A program made the translations under genes and the position numbers. A model generated the notes under the pieces. The model did no database searches. It saw nothing but the letters and a program-made list of their open reading frames with translations, and was not told the DNA's origin. A stretch of DNA of 64,000 bases from JAMXLO01 sp963719805. Lineage in GTDB: Bacteria > Pseudomonadota > Alphaproteobacteria > Acetobacterales > Acetobacteraceae. Location of the stretch: positions 372,001 through 436,000 of the forward strand of contig CAVRDF010000001.1 of NCBI GenBank assembly GCA_963719805.1, in the 5' to 3' direction. Positions 8,751 through 16,415 of this stretch are shown here, in pieces; position 1 is the first letter of the stretch; each line of letters starts with the position of its first letter.

Positions 8751-9592
8751 CGCTCGCCGCGCAAGCCGATCTGGACGCTGTTTCGACGATTGTACGCTCC
8801 GCCGGTACCTCGTTCTATCGTGGCATGCGCGTGCTGCCGCCCGATCGCCGCTACGCGATGTATGCGATCTATGCGTTCTGCCGCATGGTGGACGACATCG
8901 CCGACGAACCTGGCGAATTCGCCACGAAAGTCCCGGAACTTACAGCCTGGCGCGAGCGTGTCGCCGCGCTGTATCGCGGCGAGTCCGACGGTTCGGTGAC
9001 CCGCGTACTGGCCGCCGCCGTGCGGCGCTTCGGCCTGCGCCAGGAAGACTTCATCGCCGTGATCGACGGCATGCAGATGGACGCCGAGACCACCATCGTG
9101 GCACCCGATCTTGCCACGCTCGATCTTTACTGTGATCGTGTCGCCGCCGCCGTCGGACGCCTGTCGGTGCGCGCGTTTGGAGATGCATCGCCGGCCGCCG
9201 ACACCGTCGCCTATTCGCTCGGGCGTGCGCTGCAACTGACCAACATCCTGCGCGACCTGCAGGAGGATGCCGAGCGCGGGCGCCTCTATTTGCCGCGCGA
9301 ATGGCTCGACGCGGCCGATGTGCCGCACGATCCGATGACCGCGCTGCACGCGCCAGGCTTGCCGCGCGTGTGCGAGCAGGTCGCCGCGCTGGCGCACCAG
9401 CACTTCCGCGCCGCGTCGCTTGCCATGCGCCAATGCGACATCAAGGCAATGAAGCCGGCCCGCATGATGGGTGCCACGTATTCCGCCATACTGTCGCGTC
9501 TGGAGCGGCGCGGTTGGAAGCGTCCGCAAGAACGCGTGAGTCTGCCGATGTGGCAGAAGCTCTGGCTCGCGTTGCGGTATGGTCTCGCTTGA
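8747..9592 (+). CDS. hpnD: HpnD, presqualene diphosphate synthase
   Basis: The 281-residue squalene/phytoene synthase family enzyme shows SFYRGMRVLPPDRRYAMYAI, the first Asp motif MVDDIADEPG and the second in LTNILRDLQEDAERGR(L)YLP. Within HpnCDE it condenses two farnesyl diphosphates to presqualene diphosphate, the first committed step to squalene. It is coupled to hpnC by a four-base overlap and ends one base before the ATG of the caspase-like gene, so that gene is probably in the same transcript. Confidence 0.93.
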   Translation: MTLAAQADLDAVSTIVRSAGTSFYRGMRVLPPDRRYAMYAIYAFCRMVDDIADEPGEFATKVPELTAWRERVAALYRGESDGSVTRVLAAAVRRFGLRQEDFIAVIDGMQMDAETTIVAPDLATLDLYCDRVAAAVGRLSVRAFGDASPAADTVAYSLGRALQLTNILRDLQEDAERGRLYLPREWLDAADVPHDPMTALHAPGLPRVCEQVAALAHQHFRAASLAMRQCDIKAMKPARMMGATYSAILSRLERRGWKRPQERVSLPMWQKLWLALRYGLA

Positions 9593-9593
9593 A

Positions 9594-11330
9594 ATGACCC
9601 GGGTCCTCATCGTCATGTTGGCGCTCTGCGGCATCGCCATCACCGCCCACGCGCAGGACAATGATCGCCGCGTCGCTTTGGTCATCGGCAATGCCGGCTA
9701 CCGGCACGTCGATCGTCTCGCCAATCCGGGCAACGACGCCAAACTGATCGCTGACACGTTGAAGAAGTCCGGCTTCACCCTCGTCGGTGGCGGTGTCCAG
9801 CACGATCTCGACAAGCCCGCGTTCGACCGCCTCATCGCCGCTTTCGGCAAGCAGATCCAGGGCGCCGACGTGGCACTGTTCTACTACGCCGGGCACGGCA
9901 TGCAGGTGCAGGGAACCAACTGGCTGGTGCCGATAGACGCCAATCCGACGCGCCAGCAGGACCTCGACTTCCAGATGGTCAACGCCGAACTCGTGCTGAA
10001 GCAGATGGATGGGGCGGGGACGCGGCTGAATATCCTGATCCTCGATGCCTGCCGGAACAATCCGTTCGCCAATCTCGGAACGCGCGCGGTGCAAGGCGGC
10101 CTTGCGCAAATGAAGGCGCCGGACGGCACACTCATCTCGTTCGCCACGCAGCCGGGCAATGTCGCGGTCGATGGCACCGGCACCGGCGGCCCCTTCGCAG
10201 CTGCATTGGCAGAGGCGATCCGCAAACCAGGCCTCGATATCTTCCACCTGTTCAATCAGGTCGGCTTGTCGGTAAAGCGCGTGACGCAGGGCGCGCAGCA
10301 ACCCTGGGTATCGAGTTCACCGATTGACGGCGAGTTCTACTTCGTCCGAAGCGAGACACCGGCGGATGAGACCCCGTCAGCTTCGCTCGATGCGCCTGCA
10401 ATGCAGTCCAGTGCCAGCCGCGATGCCGCCACGGTCAAGTCTCCCACTGCCGCGGCGCCAGCCCCGACGACCACGCCCGCATCCCAGCAGGCCACGCGCG
10501 ACGCGGCCGAGAAGGGCCAGGCGAACGCGCAGATCGATCTTGGAGTGAGCTACGCCAAGGGCAACGGCGTCGCCAAGGATTACCCGACCGCGCTGCAATG
10601 GTTCCAGCGTGCGGCCGACCAGGGCGATCCGCGTGGCCAATTCTATGTCGGGCTGATGCACGAGCGCGGTTACGCCACGGAGCGCAGCTATGCCGATGCC
10701 ATGCTGTGGTACCGCAGGTCGGCCGAGCAGAACTTCGCTCCGGCGGAGATCGCCGTCGCGCGGTTTTATGCCAAGGGATTGGGTGTGCTGCTCGACCATG
10801 CGCAGCAGATCCTATGGCTTCAGCGTGCCGCCGGTCAGGACAGTCCGTTGGCGCAGTTCCTCCTGGGCAACCTGTACCGGCTTGGCGTCGCCACGCCGCC
10901 GGACCCTGCGGCCGCGGCGCAGTGGTATCAACGCGCGGCCGCGCACGGCTACGGTTCGGCCGAGGCGCGTCTCGGCTTGATGTATCTGCGTGGCCTCGGC
11001 GTGCCGCGCGACTACGCGCAGGCGATGCAGCTGCTGCGCCGCGCCGCCGACAAGAACAGTGCAATGGCGCAGAACGGCCTGGGTGAAATCTATTCGCACG
11101 GCGACGGTGTGCCGCGCGATTATGTGCAAGCGGCGCACTGGTTCCGCTTGGCGGCCGACAACGGCAACAGCTTTGGCGCGCTCAACCTGGGACTGATCTA
11201 CGCCGAGGGGCGCGGCGTGCCACGCGACCGCAACGAGGCGGACAAGTGGTTCCAGAAATCCGCCGCGGCCGGCAATGAGACCGCCATTGCCCGTCTGGCG
11301 CGCGAGGACGCCGCGACGGCGGCGCAGTAA
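9594..11330 (+). CDS. Secreted caspase-like (C14) protein with Sel1 repeats
   Basis: The 578-residue protein begins with a signal peptide (MTRVLIVMLALCGIAITAHA) and then RRVALVIGNAGY, the first strand of the caspase p20 fold. The catalytic His is in FYYAGHGMQ (about residue 101) and the Cys in LNILILDACRNNP (about residue 153). A Thr/Ala/Pro-rich linker near residues 260-300 leads to about seven Sel1/TPR-like repeats (for example YAKGNGVAKDYPTALQWFQR) to the C-terminus. It is probably a periplasmic protease or peptide-binding scaffold. It sits one base after hpnD and inside the hopanoid operon, where it is not a usual member. An ATG at 9579 is possible but overlaps hpnD. Confidence 0.87.
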   Translation: MTRVLIVMLALCGIAITAHAQDNDRRVALVIGNAGYRHVDRLANPGNDAKLIADTLKKSGFTLVGGGVQHDLDKPAFDRLIAAFGKQIQGADVALFYYAGHGMQVQGTNWLVPIDANPTRQQDLDFQMVNAELVLKQMDGAGTRLNILILDACRNNPFANLGTRAVQGGLAQMKAPDGTLISFATQPGNVAVDGTGTGGPFAAALAEAIRKPGLDIFHLFNQVGLSVKRVTQGAQQPWVSSSPIDGEFYFVRSETPADETPSASLDAPAMQSSASRDAATVKSPTAAAPAPTTTPASQQATRDAAEKGQANAQIDLGVSYAKGNGVAKDYPTALQWFQRAADQGDPRGQFYVGLMHERGYATERSYADAMLWYRRSAEQNFAPAEIAVARFYAKGLGVLLDHAQQILWLQRAAGQDSPLAQFLLGNLYRLGVATPPDPAAAAQWYQRAAAHGYGSAEARLGLMYLRGLGVPRDYAQAMQLLRRAADKNSAMAQNGLGEIYSHGDGVPRDYVQAAHWFRLAADNGNSFGALNLGLIYAEGRGVPRDRNEADKWFQKSAAAGNETAIARLAREDAATAAQ

Positions 11331-11428
11331 ACCTGCCGTTGAATTGACTTCGTGATTGCCACCACCGCTAACTCGTGCCGTCCGGCCCCCGTTCCATCGA
11401 GTCACTGCTCAATGACGAAACGCTGCTG

Positions 11429-12661
11429 ATGCCATCCACTGTGCATGTCATCGGCGCCGGCGTCGCTGGCCTCGCGGCCGCGGTCGCACTGACCGAGGCG
11501 GGTCGCGCCGTTACGCTGCTGGAAGCCGGTCCGGCGGCCGGCGGCCGCTGCCGCTCCTACTTCGACCGCGAACTCGGCTTGCGGGTCGACAATGGCAACC
11601 ACCTGCTGCTGTCCGGCAATCGTTCCAGCTTCAGCTATCTCGACACCATCGGTGCGCGGCAAACCTTGCTGATGCCGGATGAGCCGATGTTCCCTTTCTT
11701 CGAGACCGGCACCGGGTTGCGCTGGACGTTGCGGCCCAACCGCGGCCGCATCCCGTGGTGGGTGCTGCTACCCTCGCGCCGCACACCCGGCACCCGTGCC
11801 AGCGACCACCTTGCCTTGCTGCGGCTTCGCCGGGTGGCCGGCGACGCAGTCGTCGCCGCCTCGCTGCGCCACGATCCCTTCTATCACCGGCTGATCGAAC
11901 CGCTCGCCATTGCGGCGCTGAACACGCCGCTCGACATCGCGCTGGCACGGTCGCTGGTCGCCGTTATCAGCGAGACGCTGTTCACGGGCGGCACGGCTTG
12001 CATCCCGGCGGTGCCGCGCGAGGGTCTCTCGGAAAGCCTGGTCGATCCGGCGATCTCGTGGCTGCAGGCACGTGGCGCAACCGTGCTGTTCAGCCGCCGC
12101 GTCGCCGCTTTGCGAACCGTGGGCGGCCGGATCACTTCGATCGAGACGACGGATGGTCCCATGCCGGTGGAATCTGTCGTGCTGGCCGTCCCCCCCTGGG
12201 TGGCGCAGGACCTGCTTCCAGGCCACGACTTCCCGGACGAATACCAGTCGATCCTGAACATCCACTTCCGCATCGAAGCCGCACGCCTCCCACCAGGGTT
12301 CGTCGGCATCATCGGCGGCAAGGCCCAATGGGTGTTCGTCAAGCCGGGCTATGTTTCGGTCACCATCAGTGCTGCCAATTCAATGGTCGAAGACAGCGCG
12401 GCGTCGATCGCCCAGGCGGTCTGGCCGGACGTGCGTGGTGCGCTGGACCTTGAAGGTCCCATGCCGCCCTGGCGTGTCGTCAAGGAACGCCGCGCCACCA
12501 TCGCCGCCACCGCCGCGCAGGAACAGCGGCGGCCCGAAGCTCGGACACGTTTCGCCAATCTCGCGCTGGCCGGCGATTGGACCGCCACCGGGTTGCCCGC
12601 CACCATCGAAGGCGCCATCCGGTCTGGTCAGCGCGCCGCGGACGTTCTGACCTCAGCCTGA
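11429..12661 (+). CDS. hpnE: HpnE, hydroxysqualene dehydroxylase
   Basis: The 410-residue FAD-dependent amine-oxidase/desaturase family protein starts with the dinucleotide-binding motif VIGAGVAGLAAAVALTEAGR and the following glutamate in TLLEAGPAAGGRC. The C-terminal FAD contact LALAGDWTATGLPATIEGAI is intact. In HpnCDE it reduces hydroxysqualene to squalene. The start at 11429 was chosen because the Rossmann strand begins directly after it; the frame could open at 11375. About 100 bp separate it from the caspase-like gene. Confidence 0.92.
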   Translation: MPSTVHVIGAGVAGLAAAVALTEAGRAVTLLEAGPAAGGRCRSYFDRELGLRVDNGNHLLLSGNRSSFSYLDTIGARQTLLMPDEPMFPFFETGTGLRWTLRPNRGRIPWWVLLPSRRTPGTRASDHLALLRLRRVAGDAVVAASLRHDPFYHRLIEPLAIAALNTPLDIALARSLVAVISETLFTGGTACIPAVPREGLSESLVDPAISWLQARGATVLFSRRVAALRTVGGRITSIETTDGPMPVESVVLAVPPWVAQDLLPGHDFPDEYQSILNIHFRIEAARLPPGFVGIIGGKAQWVFVKPGYVSVTISAANSMVEDSAASIAQAVWPDVRGALDLEGPMPPWRVVKERRATIAATAAQEQRRPEARTRFANLALAGDWTATGLPATIEGAIRSGQRAADVLTSA

Positions 12662-12730
12662 TCTGCGGACCAAAGGCTGGCTCGCTGCTGGGCTCATGCC
12701 ACACGCATGGGTTTAGCGGATCAAATTTTC

Positions 12731-12759
12731 TTGACCTACGGGTGTAGTTATATTAGACA
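12731..12759 (+). promoter_or_regulatory. Possible promoter of the PEP-CTERM gene
   Basis: An AT-rich island in an otherwise GC-rich region carries TTGACC at 12731-12736 and TAGACA at 12754-12759 with a 17-base spacer; TATATT at 12749-12754 lies nearby. The PEP-CTERM start is 29 bases further on. The gene also has its own terminator, which supports independent transcription. Pattern only. Confidence 0.4.
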
Positions 12760-12788
12760 CCATTACGACAAATTTGGACGATGGTGTC

Positions 12789-13463
12789 ATGCGGATTGCG
12801 ACAAAACTGCTTGCTGCGGGTCTTCTTGCCGGTGTCTGGACAACGTCGGCTTCGGCCGCCGCGATCAACTGGGTGAATTGGAGCTCGTTCTCAACCGGCA
12901 ACCCCGGCGGCTCCGCCAGCGGCTCCATGGGCGGCGTGAACGTCAGCTACAGCGGCGAACTGGACAACCTGTTCACCAACTACCCAAGCTACACACCCGC
13001 GTCGACCTGGGTCGGCGGGCTCGTCGGCAATACGCCCAGCCCCAATCAGATCGTCCAGCTTGTCGGCGGCAACCGCACGATCGACACCATCACCTTTTCG
13101 CAGCCGGTGACCAACCCGGTTATCGCGATCTGGAGCCTGGGCCAGTCTGGCCTTACGGCCGAGTTTGACTTCAACCACACACCGACGTTCGACGCCGGCG
13201 GACCGTCCGCCGAATACGGCGGCAGCGCGATCACAGTAAACGGTAACGATGTGCTCGGTCAGGAAGGCAACGGCTCGGTCCACTTCGCCGGCACCTACAG
13301 CTCGATCAGCTTCACCTTGCCGGCGTCCGAGTATTGGTACGGATTCACCGTGGGCATGCCCGCCGCGGTAGCGACACCTGAACCGGCGGCGTTCGCCGTG
13401 CTTGGCGTCGGCCTGGCAGGCCTTGGACTGACGCGGCTCCGCCGTCCGGCCGCGCGCGCCTGA
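12789..13463 (+). CDS. Exported PEP-CTERM protein
   Basis: The 224-residue protein has a signal peptide (MRIATKLLAAGLLAGVWTTSASA), a Gly/Ser/Asn-rich extracellular region and the C-terminal sorting tail ATPEPAAFAVLGVGLAGLGL followed by TRLRRPAARA. This is the PEP motif, one membrane helix and basic tail that EpsH-type exosortases recognise. It should be exported, cleaved and released or anchored with exopolysaccharide. It lies between hpnE and shc with its own probable promoter and terminator, so it is likely an insertion into the hopanoid locus. The middle domain is not one I recognise. Confidence 0.85.
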   Translation: MRIATKLLAAGLLAGVWTTSASAAAINWVNWSSFSTGNPGGSASGSMGGVNVSYSGELDNLFTNYPSYTPASTWVGGLVGNTPSPNQIVQLVGGNRTIDTITFSQPVTNPVIAIWSLGQSGLTAEFDFNHTPTFDAGGPSAEYGGSAITVNGNDVLGQEGNGSVHFAGTYSSISFTLPASEYWYGFTVGMPAAVATPEPAAFAVLGVGLAGLGLTRLRRPAARA

Positions 13464-13509
13464 GACTTGCTGCATCGCGGGTTGCCGCCCGCGATTGAAG
13501 ATGCCATCA

Positions 13510-13540
13510 GGTCCGTTCGTACTCCGAGCGGACCTTTTTG
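13510..13540 (+). terminator. Rho-independent terminator after the PEP-CTERM gene
   Basis: GGTCCGTTCG pairs with CGAGCGGACC (ten base pairs including one G-T wobble) around a five-base loop, followed directly by TTTTTG. It ends one base before the ATG of shc, so the PEP-CTERM transcript would stop here. A second hairpin without a T run (ATCGCGGG/CCCGCGAT) lies at 13474-13495. Confidence 0.8.
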
Positions 13541-13541
13541 C

Positions 13542-15467
13542 ATGCCGGACACGTTGTTCGCCGCCCCTTTAGCCGACAAGGTCCTGCCACAGGCGGTCGA
13601 TCGCGCGCGCAACGCGCTGTTGCGGCAACAGCACGCCGATGGTCACTGGCTGTTCGAACTCGAAGCCGACGCCACCATTCCCGCCGAATACGTCCTGCTG
13701 GAGCACTTCCTCGACCGTATCGAGCCCGAGCTGGAAGCCAGGATCGGCGTCTATCTACGTTCCATCCAGGGACTGCACGGCGGCTGGCCGCTGTTCCACG
13801 CCGGTGCCTTCGATCTGTCCGCCAGCGTCAAGGCGTACTACGCGCTGAAGGCTATCGGCGACCCGCCCGACGCGCCGCACATGGCACGTGCCCGCTCAGC
13901 CATCCTGGCCGCCGGCGGCGCCGAACGTGCCAACGTCTTCACCCGAGCCCAGCTTGCGCTGTTCGGCCAGGTGCCGTGGCGCGCCGTGCCGGTGATGCCG
14001 CTGGAGATCATGCATCTGCCGCTGTGGTTCCCGTTCCACCTGTCCAAGGTGTCTTACTGGTCCCGCACGGTCATCGTCCCGCTGCTGGTATTGATGGCGC
14101 TGCGCCCGCGCGCCCGTAACCCGCGCGGCGTTGCCATCCCCGAGTTGTTCAACACCCCGCCCGACCGGGTGCGTGACTGGATCCGCGGTCCGTATCGCTC
14201 CGCCTTCTGGGGTCCGTTCTTCAAAGCGGTGGATGCGCTGCTGCGCCTCGTCCAGCCGGCGTTTCCCCGCCGCACCCGGCAAAGCGCCATCGCCAAGGCA
14301 GTGCACTTCGTCACCGAGCGCCTGAACGGCGACGACGGCCTGGGCGGCATCTACCCCGCGATCGCCAACAGCGTGATGATGTTCGACACGCTCGGCCATC
14401 CGCCCAGCCATCCGGACGCCGCGATCGCCTGGCGCGCGGTGCGCAAGCTGCTGGTGATCGAGCAAGACCGCGCGTACTGCCAGCCCTGCCTGTCGCCGAT
14501 CTGGGATACCGGCCTCGCCGGCCACGCCATTGCCGAACTCGGCGGCGATACCGACACCGCCTGTGAGTGGCTGCGCGACCGGCAGATCCTTGATGTAGTG
14601 GGCGATTGGTCGGTGCGCCGCCCAGGCCTGCGACCCGGCGGCTGGGCCTTCCAATACGCCAATCCGCACTACCCCGATGTCGATGACACGGCCGTCGTCG
14701 GCATGCTGCTGCATCGCAACGGCGATCCGGACCACGCCATAGCGATCGACCGCGCGCGCGAGTGGATCATCGGCATGCAGTCATCCGACGGCGGCTGGGG
14801 CGCCTTCGAGCCGGAGAACACCCACCTCTATCTCAACAACATCCCGTTCGCCGACCATGGCGCGCTGCTCGATCCCCCGACCGCCGATGTCACCGCCCGC
14901 TGCGTCTCATTCCTCGCTCAGATCGGCATGCCGGCCGACGACCCGGTGATGGCACGCGCACTTGGCTATCTGCGCCGCGAACAGGAAACCGAGGGAAGCT
15001 GGTTCGGCCGCTGGGGCACCAACTACATCTACGGCACCTGGTCGGTGCTGTGCGCGTTCAATGCCACCGGCATCTCGCAGGATGATCCGGCCGTTCGCCG
15101 CGCCGTTGCGTGGCTGGTGTCGGTGCAGCGCGATGACGGCGGCTGGGGCGAGGACGAAGAGACCTATCGCGACGCACCGCACGGGCAATACACCGAAAGC
15201 ACGCCGAGCCACACCGCCTGGGCGCTGCTAGGCCTGATGGCCGCCGGCGAAGCCGGCAACGCGGCCGTCGCCCGCGGCATCGACTATCTGACGAAGACCC
15301 AGCAGGCCGACGGGGGCTGGCGCGAACTGCCATACAACGCGGTGGGTTTTCCTCGCGTGTTCTACCTGCGGTATCACGGCTATCGCTGGTATTTCCCGCT
15401 GCTGGCGCTGGCCCGCTATCGGAATCTGAGCCGGGGCAACACCTGCAAGGTCAGCGTCGGTTTCTGA
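13542..15467 (+). CDS. shc: Squalene-hopene cyclase
   Basis: The 641-residue class II triterpene cyclase has the catalytic acid motif DVDDTA at residues 379-384 and several QW repeats, for example QSSDGGWGAFE and QQADGGWRE near the C-terminus. It folds squalene and protonates it to make hopene or hopanol at the membrane. The start at 13542 was chosen because the longer frame from 13467 would begin inside the terminator region. The terminator just upstream means that transcription of shc depends on read-through or on a promoter I cannot see. Confidence 0.95.
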   Translation: MPDTLFAAPLADKVLPQAVDRARNALLRQQHADGHWLFELEADATIPAEYVLLEHFLDRIEPELEARIGVYLRSIQGLHGGWPLFHAGAFDLSASVKAYYALKAIGDPPDAPHMARARSAILAAGGAERANVFTRAQLALFGQVPWRAVPVMPLEIMHLPLWFPFHLSKVSYWSRTVIVPLLVLMALRPRARNPRGVAIPELFNTPPDRVRDWIRGPYRSAFWGPFFKAVDALLRLVQPAFPRRTRQSAIAKAVHFVTERLNGDDGLGGIYPAIANSVMMFDTLGHPPSHPDAAIAWRAVRKLLVIEQDRAYCQPCLSPIWDTGLAGHAIAELGGDTDTACEWLRDRQILDVVGDWSVRRPGLRPGGWAFQYANPHYPDVDDTAVVGMLLHRNGDPDHAIAIDRAREWIIGMQSSDGGWGAFEPENTHLYLNNIPFADHGALLDPPTADVTARCVSFLAQIGMPADDPVMARALGYLRREQETEGSWFGRWGTNYIYGTWSVLCAFNATGISQDDPAVRRAVAWLVSVQRDDGGWGEDEETYRDAPHGQYTESTPSHTAWALLGLMAAGEAGNAAVARGIDYLTKTQQADGGWRELPYNAVGFPRVFYLRYHGYRWYFPLLALARYRNLSRGNTCKVSVGF

Positions 15468-15468
15468 T

Positions 15469-16236
15469 CTACCGCTGCCCCCCGAAGATATCCCGCAGCA
15501 CCGCTCCCGCCGCGCCGGCCTCCACCGTCTGCACTGTGCTCGCCTGCTCCGCCTTCCCCAGATACGGCAACAGCGCATGCGCCAGATTCGGCATCGTCAG
15601 CGTTTGCAGCCAGATGCGCCCCGGCCCGGTCAATTGCACCAGGAACAGCCCGTCGCCGCCGAAGATCGCGTTGGTGATGCCGCGGATCATCGTGATGTCG
15701 AACGTCACACTCTCCTCGAACATCCCGACATGCCCGGGATGCACCAGCAGCGATTCGCCCGCGCCGAGTTCATGGCTGACGATTTCACCACCTAATTCCA
15801 CCCACGCGGTGCACGTGCCGCCGAGCCGCTGCAGCACAAAACCCTCGCCGCCAAAGATGCCGGCACCCAGCGAACGCTGGAACGCCATGGAAAGCTCGAC
15901 GCCCTGGGTGCCGCACAGGAAGCCGTGCCGATGCACCAGGTAGCCGCGCCCCGGCTGCACCTCGAGGGGCATGATTGCCCCAGGCACCTTCGCCGCGAAC
16001 GCTATCGCGCCCTGGCCACCGGTGCTGGCGAATTCAGTCATGAACAACCCGCCGCCCGACACCGCGCGGGTTATCGCGCCCCATAGTCCGCGCGCACCGG
16101 CGGTCGCCGTGGTGGTGCGCATTTGCACGTTGGCGGTCATCCACGACAATTCGCCCGGTGCCGCCACAATGACGTCGCCGGGATCGAGGCCGATTTCCAG
16201 CACAGGCATGGTGGTCCCTGTGATGCGTGACAGCAT
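15469..16236 (-). CDS. AIM24/TIGR00266 family protein
   Basis: The 255-residue protein follows the beta-helical AIM24 family pattern: LDPGDVIVAAPGELSWM at the N-terminus, GLFMTEFASTGG and SHELGAGESLLVHPGHVGMFE. The family is widespread in bacteria and related to mitochondrial Aim24; its biochemical role is not established. It converges with shc one base apart and is divergent from the Hint protein. An internal ATG at residue 10 is an alternative start, but the first residues fit family length. Confidence 0.8.
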   Translation of the reverse strand: MLSRITGTTMPVLEIGLDPGDVIVAAPGELSWMTANVQMRTTTATAGARGLWGAITRAVSGGGLFMTEFASTGGQGAIAFAAKVPGAIMPLEVQPGRGYLVHRHGFLCGTQGVELSMAFQRSLGAGIFGGEGFVLQRLGGTCTAWVELGGEIVSHELGAGESLLVHPGHVGMFEESVTFDITMIRGITNAIFGGDGLFLVQLTGPGRIWLQTLTMPNLAHALLPYLGKAEQASTVQTVEAGAAGAVLRDIFGGQR

Positions 16237-16415
16237 GCGCGACGATCTACCCTTCGGTTGTGGTCATTGTGCCACGCAGCAATCTGCGCTGGCCAGTGAT
16301 GGCATCATTTCGCGCTTGACGAGCGGGCAGCGACACGCCTCTCTTGTCGAGGTCATATTCCATCGCGGAATGAACGATTTCAGTCCGCCTTTGCTGCCAC
16401 GGAGCGAAAGCGCCA

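Noticed and set aside
8459..9691. 410-residue minus-strand frame across hpnC-hpnD
   Set aside because: Antisense to two enzymes with intact aspartate motifs; no recognisable protein pattern.
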